The notes: generated by a model from the letters alone, not told the origin. Positions 32,880-42,642 are shown, counted from the first letter of the stretch. The stretch is 64,000 bases of DNA from an uncultured Clostridia bacterium (GCA_934632155.1 CAKTXZ010000012.1:19241-83240), one strand, 5' to 3'. Made by a program: numbers and translations.

Positions 32880-33527
32880 ATGAAAAAAGGCGTCATTTTC
32901 GATCTGGACGGTACGCTGATTAATTCCCTGCCGGATATTTCCGCCGCCATGAACCGTGCGCTTGCAAAAAACGGCCTGCCGACTTATCCGGAGGAAAGCT
33001 ACAAATATAAAGTAGGCGACGGCGTTATGACGCTTGCCAAACGCGCGGTCGGCGCGCACGCCGAATGCTATCAGGCCGTATTGAGCGCATACATGGAGGA
33101 TTATGCGCAAAACTGCCGCGTCCATACCCGCCCCTATGACGGCGTTCATGAAATGCTCCGTTCCCTGTCGTCGCTTGGCCTCAAGGTCTGCGTGCTGACC
33201 AATAAGGATCAGGCGGACGCCGAGCATGTGCTGGCCCACTATTTTCCTGCTTTTCCCTTTTCAGCCGTTCGCGGACGGCAAGCCGGCTTCCCGCTCAAGC
33301 CCGATCCGTCCGGAGCGCTGCTCATCGCGCAGACGTTTTCCCTTTCGCCTGATAATTTCTGGTATGTCGGCGATACCGGAACGGACATGCAATGCGGAAA
33401 CGCAGCCGGTATGGAAACCGTCGGCGTGCTTTGGGGCTTTCGGCCGCGCGAAGAGCTGGCCGACAATAACGCGCGCCACATTATCGCCGCGCCGGATGAG
33501 CTTTTACGCCTTGTCGAAAACGGATAA
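32880..33527 (+). CDS. HAD-superfamily phosphatase (phosphoglycolate-phosphatase-like)
   Basis: A 215-residue hydrolase with all four HAD motifs: DLDGTLINSLPD, VCVLTNKDQ, the Lys in PLKPDPSG, and VGDTGTDMQCGNAAGM. The helical cap between motifs I and II is of the Gph/PpaX kind. The ATG at 32880 is seven bases after AGGAGG; a TTG two codons earlier is also in frame. The substrate is not defined. Monocistronic. Confidence 0.92.
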   Translation: MKKGVIFDLDGTLINSLPDISAAMNRALAKNGLPTYPEESYKYKVGDGVMTLAKRAVGAHAECYQAVLSAYMEDYAQNCRVHTRPYDGVHEMLRSLSSLGLKVCVLTNKDQADAEHVLAHYFPAFPFSAVRGRQAGFPLKPDPSGALLIAQTFSLSPDNFWYVGDTGTDMQCGNAAGMETVGVLWGFRPREELADNNARHIIAAPDELLRLVENG

Positions 33528-33541
33528 TCCTTCCCTATGAT

Positions 33542-33596
33542 AAAAGCGCTTCGGCGGAACGTATCGTTTGGACTGTTCCTCGGAGCGCTTTTTGTA
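33542..33596. terminator. Terminator between the HAD phosphatase and GH43 genes
   Basis: AAAAGCGCTTCGG pairs with CCTCGGAGCGCTTTTT around a loop, with T-runs on both strands; it can end both convergent units, including the 18-kb glycan operon. Confidence 0.7.
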
Positions 33597-33647
33597 TTTC
33601 CTTCATCTTGCTGCCGCGATATTCCGGCTGGCTGTAAAGGGTCGGCG

Positions 33648-35870
33648 TTATTCAAACAGATCGTCTTCAATCAGGGAAACCGCTTCAAAGCCGATGCCGT
33701 CGCCCTGCGCATCCAGACCGACGTGCCCGCACGGAATCGCCATCGGATCGATTGCCGTCAGCAGCAGCTCTCGTGCCCCGGCATTTTCGCGCCAGACGCT
33801 GATACGGTTCCCGGCGGCCTGCGCGACCAGCGTCAGACGCGCCGGAAGGGAAAGCGCCATGCGCCGCGCCGCCAACAGCTCCTGCGCATATTCTTGCCGG
33901 TACAGCCCGATTTCATCGCGCGTTATCCGCACGCAATAGGCGATTCGCGCCACGTTTACCTGCGCAAAATGCCACGATTCACGGTTTGAACGCAGATATA
34001 GGCACGCCGCCGCATCCTCCGAGGCCGGATCGAGCGCGAGCACCGCTCGAAGCGTCTGGTTATGCGCATCTCCGCCAAAGTACGCCGCGCCGTAGCCCTC
34101 CGAGCAGGTGAAGCCCCAGCCCTTGCGCATCATGCTGCCGTCGGCCTTTCCGCCCAGAATTCGAAGCTGCCCGCCCGTCGCATCACGGCCATCCATAATG
34201 AGCGCCTGCGGCGGCAAAGCGCCAGCCTCCGCAAGGCAGATGCGATCAAGGGTCACCGCTCGTTCGGTATGCAGGGACAGCGTTTGTTTCCCCGCCTTTA
34301 ACGATATAACGCCCATATAGCGCTTTTCCATGCCGTCCGGCGTCGCGCCGCCGGAAAACGCCGAAACAAGCCGCTGGCCGTTCACGCAAAGCGCGAGCGG
34401 CTGCCTATCAGCGCGCAGCGTTACGCTCATGTGATAATCGCCCGCGCGCCACACATTGATCGCATAGCTCAATTCTTCTCCCGCCGCAAGGCGCGCCGCC
34501 ATGCAGCCGCTTTCCCCTTTCGCCTGTTGCGCAGCGGGCTGCAGCGCATGCACCGCGTCAAACGCGCCGGGAACGGGCTTCGCGGCCGTATAGTCCCCGC
34601 TGCTCTGCGAAACGCCGGAAAAGGCGACAAAGCCCGGTACGCTCTGCGCATCCAGCCCGATTTGCCCTCCGTGCAGCCTCGTATTCCCCGTATAAACCGT
34701 CAGGCCGTTTACAGCCAGACAAAGCGCGCCGCCGCGCAGCGATACGCGCACGCACATCAACGCATCCGGCGCGATCGTCTTTGGCAGGCGGCCCAACGCA
34801 GCGTCCTCGCCGCCTATCGTCAGCGCCCATTCTCCGCCGCGCCTCAGCGTCATAACGCCGCCGCTCGTTTGCCACGAAAAGAATGCATGGCCGCTTTCGG
34901 CACGCAGCGTCAGGCAAATCTCCGCCGTATAATCCGCACCGGTTTCCATGGGCAGCGCGCGTCCCATTCGATGCTCGCGCATGCCGTCGCCGCCGCGGCA
35001 CTGGCAGTCCGGACCTTTGGGCGCGCACTGCGGCCACCATGTCGCGCCGGCATACATCCTGTCGCCGTTAAAGAACAGCCGGTCAACATTCATGGAGCGA
35101 TGATCGGGGCGATTCCACGCATCCAGCCGATTGTTGTGATAAACAAGGTACATCGTATCCATATCCGGCCCGACGCAGGTGCAGGAATGCCCCAGCGCAT
35201 GCGCTTCCTCCCGCGTTTCCAGCAGCAGCGCCGCATCGCGCAGGCGTCTGAAGCCGCAATCGGGTCCCTGACGCGACACGCGGTATTCCACTCGATAGCC
35301 GCGGCTTAAGTAATGATTGCCCGTCAGCGTCAGAAAATAGCGTCCGTCGCGCTTGACGACCATCGGGCCCTCCGTCCAATGGCCCAGCCATGCGTCCGGA
35401 ATCGTCCGACCATGACGGTTTACCGCATGGGGCGCTGGCATATCATGCACATGAATGCCGTCTGTTCCGGCGCGATAAAAGCGAAGGCCGCCGTCGTCGT
35501 CCTGAAAAATGCTGCCGTCGATGGTCAGTCCAAAGTTGTCGCCAATCACCTCAAAAGGCCCGGTCGGGCTATCGGCACGCAGCAGATAATGGCCGTTTCC
35601 GCATGGAGAGGTTACCATGTAAAAGCTGCCGGCCATATAACAGACCTCCGGCGCGAACGCCCCAAACACGCGCGAATCCTCGCAGACCAGCCCCCAATAG
35701 GTGAAACGCGTCATATCCTCGCTGACCCAGCAGCGAATCCCGCGCGCCGATGCGGGGGCGGTGCAATAGAGGTAATATCGCCCGTCAAAACGCATCAAAA
35801 ATGGGTCGGCCATTTCCGGATTGATGGAAAACGCCGGAGATTGAATGGGGTTTTGAATCATTTCATTCAT
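33648..35870 (-). CDS. Multidomain glycoside hydrolase family 43-like enzyme, no signal peptide
   Basis: A 740-residue protein. The N-terminal five-bladed propeller (~1-300) has the GH43 acidic triad: the Asp in EMADPFLMRF, the Asp in LTIDGSIFQDD and the Glu in WTEGPMVVKR. Three beta-rich modules follow at about 310-430 (LamG-like), 440-570 (CBM6/35-like) and 580-740 (LamG-like). The start at 35870 (MNEMIQNPIQ) is chosen after AAGGGATC; the longer reading overlaps the regulator gene. With no signal peptide it should act inside the cell on imported oligosaccharides. It is a full-length paralogue of the secreted enzyme at 36873-39167. Last gene of the operon. Confidence 0.87.
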   Translation of the reverse strand: MNEMIQNPIQSPAFSINPEMADPFLMRFDGRYYLYCTAPASARGIRCWVSEDMTRFTYWGLVCEDSRVFGAFAPEVCYMAGSFYMVTSPCGNGHYLLRADSPTGPFEVIGDNFGLTIDGSIFQDDDGGLRFYRAGTDGIHVHDMPAPHAVNRHGRTIPDAWLGHWTEGPMVVKRDGRYFLTLTGNHYLSRGYRVEYRVSRQGPDCGFRRLRDAALLLETREEAHALGHSCTCVGPDMDTMYLVYHNNRLDAWNRPDHRSMNVDRLFFNGDRMYAGATWWPQCAPKGPDCQCRGGDGMREHRMGRALPMETGADYTAEICLTLRAESGHAFFSWQTSGGVMTLRRGGEWALTIGGEDAALGRLPKTIAPDALMCVRVSLRGGALCLAVNGLTVYTGNTRLHGGQIGLDAQSVPGFVAFSGVSQSSGDYTAAKPVPGAFDAVHALQPAAQQAKGESGCMAARLAAGEELSYAINVWRAGDYHMSVTLRADRQPLALCVNGQRLVSAFSGGATPDGMEKRYMGVISLKAGKQTLSLHTERAVTLDRICLAEAGALPPQALIMDGRDATGGQLRILGGKADGSMMRKGWGFTCSEGYGAAYFGGDAHNQTLRAVLALDPASEDAAACLYLRSNRESWHFAQVNVARIAYCVRITRDEIGLYRQEYAQELLAARRMALSLPARLTLVAQAAGNRISVWRENAGARELLLTAIDPMAIPCGHVGLDAQGDGIGFEAVSLIEDDLFE

Positions 35871-35910
35871 TTTGAGCCGATCCCTTCGGTTGCTTTCGCG
35901 CGTATCGTTA

Positions 35911-36858
35911 TCAAAGCAGCTCGTCCGGCGGATTATTTCGCAGGCAATCCAACCGCAGCACAATGGGCTGGTCATAATCGCCGAAGCCCTCGCCGAACAG
36001 GTTCATCCCGCCCTGCTGCTTCGCGTCGGGCTTAATGCCGATTTTCAGGCTGATATACGGCTGATCCTGCAAATGAAGCTGGGAAAGCGTGACGTCGGAG
36101 AGATACCCCTCGTCCAGCTCGCATCCTTCCTCGCTTACGCGCCAGCGCTTGAGCATGCCGTACTGCGTGGAGGAAAGCGGCCACCAGTCCGGGCTGTTGC
36201 GGCCCTGACGGCCGCCAAAATCCCCCGGACAATGCCATGTGCCAAGCTCAACGTCGTTAATCCAAACCGTAATATCGCTCGGCCAGTCCTTGCGATAATT
36301 GGGCGCTTCCGAGCAGGCCTCAAAGCTTACCTCGAGGCATTTGAGCGCGCCCTCGCGCAAATCGCGCGTGCTGAAACGATATTCGACATATCCCTGCTGA
36401 AACCAAAGCAGCTGCGCGGTATAATGCTCGGGATCAAAAAACACGGCGGGGTCATCCTGACTGCCGATAATCGCCTTGTCGCTGACCAGCCCGCAGACCG
36501 GCTCAATGCGGCAATCGCAGTAATAGCCGATAGGCATTACCTGAAAATAGGATTGCATGCCGCGCTGGTTGCGCTTATCCAGCCGAATGTTCACCCTGTC
36601 CTTTTTGCGGCTGCACAGCTTCATCACGCCGCGTACGCCGCTCTGGCGCTCGGTGCGAATCAGATCCGCCTGCTCCAGAATCATCACGTTGTTGCTGACG
36701 GTGGACACCGGCTCGCCAAGCTTCTGCGCCAGCTCCACTACGTTCATGCTGTTTTCACACAGCAGCTGCATAATCCGAATCCGCACATGGGAGCTTAGCG
36801 CGCGGCTAACCTCATACAGGCGCTCCGATTCATCCAGCGTCAAATCAAGGTTCTTCAT
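35911..36858 (-). CDS. ArsR-type transcriptional regulator with C-terminal beta-rich domain
   Basis: A 315-residue protein. Residues ~10-95 form a winged helix of the ArsR/SmtB group (VRIRIMQLLCENSMNVVELAQ, GEPVSTVSNNVMILEQADLI). There are no metal-binding Cys pairs at the usual places. The remaining ~215 residues are beta-rich and contain YRFSTRDLREGALKCLEVSF, DITVWINDVELGTWHCPGDFGG and YISLKIGIKPDA, which look like a jelly-roll, sugar-binding-type module. I infer a regulator that senses a sugar with this domain. It lies between the two GH43 genes (14 and 40 base gaps), inside the operon it presumably controls. Confidence 0.8.
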   Translation of the reverse strand: MKNLDLTLDESERLYEVSRALSSHVRIRIMQLLCENSMNVVELAQKLGEPVSTVSNNVMILEQADLIRTERQSGVRGVMKLCSRKKDRVNIRLDKRNQRGMQSYFQVMPIGYYCDCRIEPVCGLVSDKAIIGSQDDPAVFFDPEHYTAQLLWFQQGYVEYRFSTRDLREGALKCLEVSFEACSEAPNYRKDWPSDITVWINDVELGTWHCPGDFGGRQGRNSPDWWPLSSTQYGMLKRWRVSEEGCELDEGYLSDVTLSQLHLQDQPYISLKIGIKPDAKQQGGMNLFGEGFGDYDQPIVLRLDCLRNNPPDELL

Positions 36859-36872
36859 GTTTTTCCCCTTCG

Positions 36873-39167
36873 TTAATCGGCCTTCGCCTCTACATCCAGC
36901 ACAGTCAGCTCTTTTCCGGTGCTAAAGAAGCCGTAAAGGCCGTGGGTAAAGGGCTGCGCGTCGTGAATATCCAAGATCGGCTCCTCATGCCCGGGCACAT
37001 AGACAAGCACGCGCCCGCCAGAGAGCTTGATCGTCACTTCACCCGTTTCCGCTTCCTGCCATTCGGGAACGGAAGCAAACTGCATCCTCCCTACCGCGCC
37101 GTAACGCATGCGGCGCAGGTTCACGCCCAGTCGATTGACAGACAACGCATAGCCAAAGAAGCTTTCCTTCACCTGATGCTCATAGAGCGAAATGTTCGTG
37201 GCGCGGAAGAAGATTCCGCTTGTCCCTATGCCGTCCTTGGGCAGTTCAAAGCGCACCCGCAGCGTCATATCCGTGCAGCCCTCGTTGCCAAAGACGGCGA
37301 AGCCGCGCTTGTTAGGCGAAATGGACAGCGTTCCCTCCGACGGGCGCATGATGAAGTTCCCGAGCGTATAGAACCTGTCGCGCAATGAATTGGTCGTAAA
37401 ATCAATCTCCAACGGCTGCGTTTCCGCCGTCTTAAAGGAGGAAACACGGCTCACTGTCGCCCCGTCGCCGGAAAGCGAAAGCGTATGCGCTCCCGCGGTA
37501 AGCGGAATCGGGGCGGTGGTAAAGGTCGCCAGCTCGTCCGCGTCCTGCCCATCGTAGAGCGGAATTTGCCCCGACCAACATTTTTCGCCGTCCACTGAAA
37601 TGTCGATCGCTTTTCCTGCATCCGTGCGCAGCACCGTCAGGTCGAACGCGTAATTTCCGTCCGCGCCGACGCGAACGGCATAGTCCGCGCTTCCCAGCAC
37701 AGCCGCCTTTTCCCCATTCCTGCCGACGGAAGCCGTCGAAAATGCCCCCGCATTCAGCGCGTGAATCGCGTGAAACACACCGGGAACGGTCTTTACCGCA
37801 GTATAATCGCTCGAGCCCAGCGCTTCGCCCGTTACGCCAAGGAAGGAATAGGAGACGCCATCCGCCTTGAGCGCTCCGACGCGGCGGGCCGTAAGGCCGG
37901 GCTTTTCAAACGTGATAACGCGCATGCCGTCCACATACGCATAGAGCACGTCGGGCGTGCATTCAACGCGCAGCGTGTGCAGCCGTCCCTCCCGGCCAAG
38001 CTCCGGCAGCGCAGCGTCAGCCGCCGTTTCATCACCAATCGTCAGCCGCAGGCGTTTTCCCTCCGTCGTGAGGATGGCTTCCCGTCCCGCCGCTTCGCCC
38101 AGCAGCCACTGCGCAATGCCGCCGTTCAGAACAAAATTGCATTCCTCGGTGAACAGCGCGGCTTCATCGATCACGGCGAAATAGCCGTCCGACGTTTCCT
38201 CAAACGCGCCCATATCGCCCTGTATATCGCCGTACGCATCCGGCATAGCGGGAACCGGCATGGGAAAATTCGTTGCGCCGGTTGTATACAGCGTGCCGCC
38301 GTTGGTCAGAAGGCGGTCGAGATTATACAACCTTGCCGGCCCCGTCAGGTTCACCAGCGAATGGTAGGCCGTATAGACGCTGTCCATGTCCGGGCCGATG
38401 ACATTGCTCGAATGTCCCAGCCCCTTAAATTCATCCCCCATCACGCTGTGAATCAGCAGCGTCGCGTCATCCGGCTGATAGAACGCGCCCATAGGCGAGC
38501 CACGGCGGCTGGCATAGGCAACCTGATAGCCCGTCGAGCAGACATGATTGCCTGTAAAGGTCAGGTAATACCATTCGCCGCGACGGAAAAGCCCCGGCCC
38601 CTCCGTCCAGCCCTTGAGGTTCGCGCCGGTGGAGATTCTCACGCCGGAGGGCAGCATGTGCTCGTCCAGCAGGCTTTCCTTGATGATGTTGTCGTGCAGA
38701 TTGAGCATTATCAGCCGTCCATCATCTAGCTTAAAGAACGAACCGTCGATCGAATAGCCGAAATTTCCCGTCACCGGCCTGAAGACGCCAAGCGGCGAAT
38801 CGCTCTTGAGGATATAATGGCCGTTGCCGCCCGGAGAGGTTATCATATAAAAGTCGCCCCTCCAATAGATTACCTCTGGCGCGTACGCGAAATAAACGTC
38901 GCGGTTTTCCGTGCAGTAGCCCTGATATTCCCAGTGCACCAAATCGCGGCTGGTGTACACGCGCACACGCTCCTCGCAGGAGGAGGGATAAAGATAGTAT
39001 ACGCCGTTATGCCGCAGCACAAACGGATCGCCGATGCCGTAATCCGACGCGCCGGCCTGAATGGGCGCGTGCTGCCCCTCGATTTTCATGGGGTTTTGAT
39101 AATCCTCGGCCACCGCCGCGGACGACAGGCAAAAGGCCGCCAAGAGCGTGCACAACATCTTCTTCAT
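36873..39167 (-). CDS. Secreted multidomain glycoside hydrolase family 43-like enzyme
   Basis: A 764-residue protein with signal peptide MKKMLCTLLAAFCLSSAAVA, cut before EDYQNP. The GH43 propeller (~30-340) has the triad in YGIGDPFVLRH, YSIDGSFFKLDD and WTEGPGLFRRG. The same three beta-rich modules follow as in the cytoplasmic paralogue (LamG-like, CBM6/35-like, LamG-like). It probably cleaves alpha-L-arabinofuranosyl or beta-xylosyl side groups outside the membrane; the exact bond is not visible. GAGGAAAAGGA precedes the ATG. Confidence 0.88.
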   Translation of the reverse strand: MKKMLCTLLAAFCLSSAAVAEDYQNPMKIEGQHAPIQAGASDYGIGDPFVLRHNGVYYLYPSSCEERVRVYTSRDLVHWEYQGYCTENRDVYFAYAPEVIYWRGDFYMITSPGGNGHYILKSDSPLGVFRPVTGNFGYSIDGSFFKLDDGRLIMLNLHDNIIKESLLDEHMLPSGVRISTGANLKGWTEGPGLFRRGEWYYLTFTGNHVCSTGYQVAYASRRGSPMGAFYQPDDATLLIHSVMGDEFKGLGHSSNVIGPDMDSVYTAYHSLVNLTGPARLYNLDRLLTNGGTLYTTGATNFPMPVPAMPDAYGDIQGDMGAFEETSDGYFAVIDEAALFTEECNFVLNGGIAQWLLGEAAGREAILTTEGKRLRLTIGDETAADAALPELGREGRLHTLRVECTPDVLYAYVDGMRVITFEKPGLTARRVGALKADGVSYSFLGVTGEALGSSDYTAVKTVPGVFHAIHALNAGAFSTASVGRNGEKAAVLGSADYAVRVGADGNYAFDLTVLRTDAGKAIDISVDGEKCWSGQIPLYDGQDADELATFTTAPIPLTAGAHTLSLSGDGATVSRVSSFKTAETQPLEIDFTTNSLRDRFYTLGNFIMRPSEGTLSISPNKRGFAVFGNEGCTDMTLRVRFELPKDGIGTSGIFFRATNISLYEHQVKESFFGYALSVNRLGVNLRRMRYGAVGRMQFASVPEWQEAETGEVTIKLSGGRVLVYVPGHEEPILDIHDAQPFTHGLYGFFSTGKELTVLDVEAKAD

Positions 39168-39176
39168 TCCTTTTCC

Positions 39177-40040
39177 TCACTTTATCCCTGAATACGCCAT
39201 GGTATTCATGACCTTGCTCTGCATGAAAACAAACAAAATCAGGTTCGGCAAAAACATAATCAGCGACGCGGCAGCCGCAATGCCCTGGCCCGCTACGGCG
39301 TTGGTATTGCTGGCCAGCGTGTTCATATAGAATGTAAGGGTTCGCATATTTTCCCTTGTCGTATACATAATGGAGGTTTCGGTATTGTTCCAGACCTGCT
39401 GAAAGGAGAGAATCGCGACCGTTGCAATTGCCGGACGCACCATGGGCAGGATAATCTTCCGGAATACGGTAAAATACCCCGCGCCGTCGATCACGGCCGC
39501 CTCGATGAGCGAATCGGGCACCTGGTCGGTAAACTGCTTGACCAGAAACATGCCCACCGGCATGGCCACCAGCGGCAGCACGTGCGCGAAATACGTGTTC
39601 ATCAAGCCCAGCCTGTCCACCAGCAGATACCGCGGGATAATCACGGCGACGGGCACGAACATCATAGCCAGATTATTGATTTCCATCAAGGTTTTCTTGC
39701 CGCGAAAACGCAGTTTTGAAAGCGCAAACGCGGCCATAGCGCTGAGGCAGACGCTCAGCGCTAGCACGAACAGCGTGACAATCAGGCTGTTGAACACATA
39801 ACGGCTGATGGAGATGCCGCCTGCGGAGGCCTGACGAATGAGCTTGACAAAGTTATCCAAAGACGGCCGGCTTACCAGAAAGCGCGGCGGGAACGCGAAC
39901 AGCTCCTCAATGGGCTTGAACGCATGGTTGATGATGAAGAGGATGGGCAGGCTCATAAACAGCGCCAGCGGCACCAGCACCAGATACATTGGAATCTGAT
40001 TGGCGTGAAAGCCCTTGGGATTGAACCGCGCCCTGCGCAT
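39177..40040 (-). CDS. Carbohydrate ABC permease, MalG family (operon's third-listed permease)
   Basis: A 287-residue permease. I start at 40040 (MRRARFNPKGF); a nine-codon-longer ATG has no Shine-Dalgarno. It has six helices and the EAA loop IEAAVIDGAGYFTVFRKIILP. The C-terminal FVFMQSKVMNTMAYSGIK is typical of MalG-type subunits. It is separated from the paired MalF/MalG genes by a solute-binding protein, so it may be the partner of the distant MalF at 47750-48682. Ten bases upstream of the secreted GH43 gene. Confidence 0.92.
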   Translation of the reverse strand: MRRARFNPKGFHANQIPMYLVLVPLALFMSLPILFIINHAFKPIEELFAFPPRFLVSRPSLDNFVKLIRQASAGGISISRYVFNSLIVTLFVLALSVCLSAMAAFALSKLRFRGKKTLMEINNLAMMFVPVAVIIPRYLLVDRLGLMNTYFAHVLPLVAMPVGMFLVKQFTDQVPDSLIEAAVIDGAGYFTVFRKIILPMVRPAIATVAILSFQQVWNNTETSIMYTTRENMRTLTFYMNTLASNTNAVAGQGIAAAASLIMFLPNLILFVFMQSKVMNTMAYSGIK

Positions 40041-40192
40041 GAAAAATCGCCCGCCTTTCATTAGCACGTTTCGCTTGCTCTTTCGGCGGAAGAGGGTCCT
40101 TCATCCGAAAGATTCGGAGGGGTGCTGTGCGTCGCACCCCTTCCATTCATGGAGCGCCGGAAATCGCGGAAGCACAAGCGCGCCGCCGCGCC

Positions 40193-40223
40193 GCCGACGG
40201 AGCGCCGTTAACGCTCCGCCGGC
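40193..40223 (-). promoter_or_regulatory. Intra-operon hairpin after the solute-binding protein gene
   Basis: GGAGCG/CGCTCC extended by further G-C pairs forms an imperfect stem just after the binding-protein stop. No U-run follows, which suggests 3'-end protection of the binding-protein mRNA segment and not full termination. Confidence 0.5.
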
Positions 40224-40238
40224 AGGACGGTTGGAGAA

Positions 40239-41579
40239 TTACTTGATGTTCTTCGCCAGCCACTCGTCGCGGCACTCGTTCGCCTTGGTTTCCAATTCCT
40301 GAGCGACGTCCGCCGCGCTGATTTCGCCGCGGAGGATTTTTCCGTCGATATCGTTGGAATTGTAATAGGATTCCGCGTCACCCCAGCCGGGGCAGATGGG
40401 CCAGTTGGAGGGCACGAAGCCCACGCCGCGGTCCAGAATCGCCTGATAGAAGCCCTTGATATTCTCGTCGGCATGATCCACCAGATCCTGCCAGACCTCG
40501 GGCGTGCTCACAACGGGCATACGGCTGACGCTATAGTTGTTGGCGCGATAGGTTTCCTGACGCTTCAGCGCGGCCACGGGGCCCCAGCACATCCACTTGG
40601 CCAGCTCCCACGCTTCGCGGGGATGCTCGGTGCTGGCGGAAATGACGCCATTATCCACGATGGCCAGTTCTTCCTTCGCATCGCCCATGGGCAGCGGATA
40701 GTACACGAATTCGCAGCCGGTTTCCTGCGGGACGGTCGTGTTGAACTTGGCGATGGTCCACGGCCAGTCAATATGCATGGCGGTGCGGCCCTTGCCCGGA
40801 GGCCAAGCGCCCGGGTCGCCCAGAACGGCTTCCTTTTCTTCCTTACTCATCCACTCGCAGATCTTGTTGTTGATGACCTCGGCGCGCTTCTCGACGGCGT
40901 CGATCCACACCTTGTCAAAGTGATACGCCTCGCCGTCCCAGCCGAACTTGCCCTGACCGCCGTTGTACGCAGCGGGGAACAGATCGACGTAGAGCGGGTT
41001 GCTTACGCCAAAGTAGTACTCCTCGGGGTGCGTCAGCTCCTCGGCCAGATCAAAATAATCGTCCCACGTCCAGTCGTAGGCGGGAAGTTCGACGTTGTAC
41101 TTTTCGAACAGCGTCTTGTTCATGAACACCAGATGCGGGAAAAGCACGGCGGGATAAGAATAATTCTTGCCAGCGATCTTCGTGCTGGAAACCATGGAGG
41201 GGAACAATTCCTTCACGTCGGGATCCTTCTCGAAATATTCGGTCAGATCCAGCGCCCACTCGTTGGCCACAGCGCCGCTGACGCTGAACACCCAGAACAC
41301 GTCGGGCAGCTTGCCCTGCGCGGCAAGGTTGGTCAGCGCTTCGTTCCAAGACGACTGATCGATGGACACGAATTCCACCTTGATATTGGGATGCGCTTCC
41401 TCGAACTGCTGAATCAGCGCCTGCAGCACTTCGGGCTCGCCGGCTTCCGCCTGCCCCCAGCAGGCGTAGGTCAGGGTGATGTTGTCCGTGGTCAGCGGCG
41501 CCAAGCCTTCCTCCGCCATGGCGGGCACGAGCCCGGCGACCATCAGCAGGGAAAGCACCAGACAAAGCAGTTTCTTCAT
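40239..41579 (-). CDS. Extracellular sugar-binding protein of an ABC importer
   Basis: A 446-residue family-1 binding protein. Signal peptide MKKLLCLVLSLLMVAGLVPA with cut at AMA-EEG; again no lipobox Cys at the cleavage site. The fold signature ITLTYACWGQAEAGEPEVLQ, QFEEAHPNIKVEF and the late Trp/Tyr-rich WELAKWMCWGP are as in maltose/oligosaccharide binders. It follows the MalF-MalG pair at 41671-43594. The last operon permease lies 198 bases downstream, beyond a hairpin. Confidence 0.93.
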   Translation of the reverse strand: MKKLLCLVLSLLMVAGLVPAMAEEGLAPLTTDNITLTYACWGQAEAGEPEVLQALIQQFEEAHPNIKVEFVSIDQSSWNEALTNLAAQGKLPDVFWVFSVSGAVANEWALDLTEYFEKDPDVKELFPSMVSSTKIAGKNYSYPAVLFPHLVFMNKTLFEKYNVELPAYDWTWDDYFDLAEELTHPEEYYFGVSNPLYVDLFPAAYNGGQGKFGWDGEAYHFDKVWIDAVEKRAEVINNKICEWMSKEEKEAVLGDPGAWPPGKGRTAMHIDWPWTIAKFNTTVPQETGCEFVYYPLPMGDAKEELAIVDNGVISASTEHPREAWELAKWMCWGPVAALKRQETYRANNYSVSRMPVVSTPEVWQDLVDHADENIKGFYQAILDRGVGFVPSNWPICPGWGDAESYYNSNDIDGKILRGEISAADVAQELETKANECRDEWLAKNIK

Positions 41580-41670
41580 GTGATGGATCTCCTTTCAAGA
41601 ATGTGTTTCATATCCTTCGGCGCGGAACGGTACGCACCCCATTCCACGCGAGATACCATTTTCAGGCGAA

Positions 41671-42642
41671 TCATTCGCCCGTAATACCGCTGCGGTCAAT
41701 CGCCTCGGTAAAGTAGCGCTGCAGGCAGAAGTAAACGATCAGCAGCGGCAGAATCGTCAGAATCGTGCCCGCCATGGTAACGGCTTCGTTTTGAACGCTT
41801 GTCGCGCCGCCCATTTTAGCCGCCCAGCCGCTCACCTTTTCCAGATACTGCTTGTAGCTTTCTTCAAACTTGCTCAGCTCCATCAGCAGCGTGGAAATGC
41901 TTTTCTTGTCGCCCAGCGCGGCGTTGCCCATATAGAGGCTGGTCATATACGTTTCATTCCAATACCATACGAAGGAGAACAGGAACGTTGTCAGCATCGC
42001 AGGCAGACCCAGCGGCAGACCGATTGTCAGGTAAACGCGCGTCTCGCTTGCGCCGTCCACGCGCGCCGCTTCGTCCAGCGAGGCGGGCGTTTGCTCATAA
42101 AACGCCTTGTAGATGAGAATGAAAATCGCCGCGCGCAGCCCCTGCCCCGTCGCCGCGGGCAAAAGCAGCGTCAGGATTGAGCCCAGGATGCCGTAATCCG
42201 AATAGAGGGTATAGGTCGGCACCATGAGCACCGGAAAGGGAATAATGAAGGTGAGCAGCACACAGCCAAGCAGCAGCCCCTTGCCCTTAAAACGAAAGCG
42301 CGCGAACGCATAGCCGGCCAGCGCGCAGGAAAACGTCTGCGCCAGCGAGGGCAAAAGCGAAACCATCAGCGTATCGCCCAAATGCTCGCGGAAGCCCATG
42401 ACCTCCAACGCCTTGCGGTAATTGTCGATTGAAAGCTGATGCGGAAGCCACTGAACGGAGGGATCCAGCAGATCGGTAAGGGATTTGAAGCTGGTCACCG
42501 CCATGTGCAAAATAGGATAGACATATACAAAGGCAAGCGAAATCAGCATCAGATACAGCGCAGCGGCGGCGATCCAGCCCAGCTTCTCGTGGCTGCCCAG
42601 CAAACGCCTGCGCAAAGCGGCGGGAAAACTACGCTTTCGCAT
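41671..42642 (-). CDS. Carbohydrate ABC permease, MalG family
   Basis: A 323-residue permease with six helices; the EAA loop is LDEAARVDGASETRVYLTIGLP. There is an enlarged periplasmic loop late in the protein (ALGDKKSISTLLMELSKFEE...), longer than in typical MalG. It overlaps the upstream MalF-type gene by 14 bases. It pairs with 42629-43594 and probably with the binding protein that follows 91 bases later. Confidence 0.93.
   Translation of the reverse strand: MRKRSFPAALRRRLLGSHEKLGWIAAAALYLMLISLAFVYVYPILHMAVTSFKSLTDLLDPSVQWLPHQLSIDNYRKALEVMGFREHLGDTLMVSLLPSLAQTFSCALAGYAFARFRFKGKGLLLGCVLLTFIIPFPVLMVPTYTLYSDYGILGSILTLLLPAATGQGLRAAIFILIYKAFYEQTPASLDEAARVDGASETRVYLTIGLPLGLPAMLTTFLFSFVWYWNETYMTSLYMGNAALGDKKSISTLLMELSKFEESYKQYLEKVSGWAAKMGGATSVQNEAVTMAGTILTILPLLIVYFCLQRYFTEAIDRSGITGE

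Noticed and set aside
40193..40223. Intrinsic terminator splitting the glycan operon
   Set aside because: A stem is present but no U-run follows, and the downstream genes have no promoter I could find.
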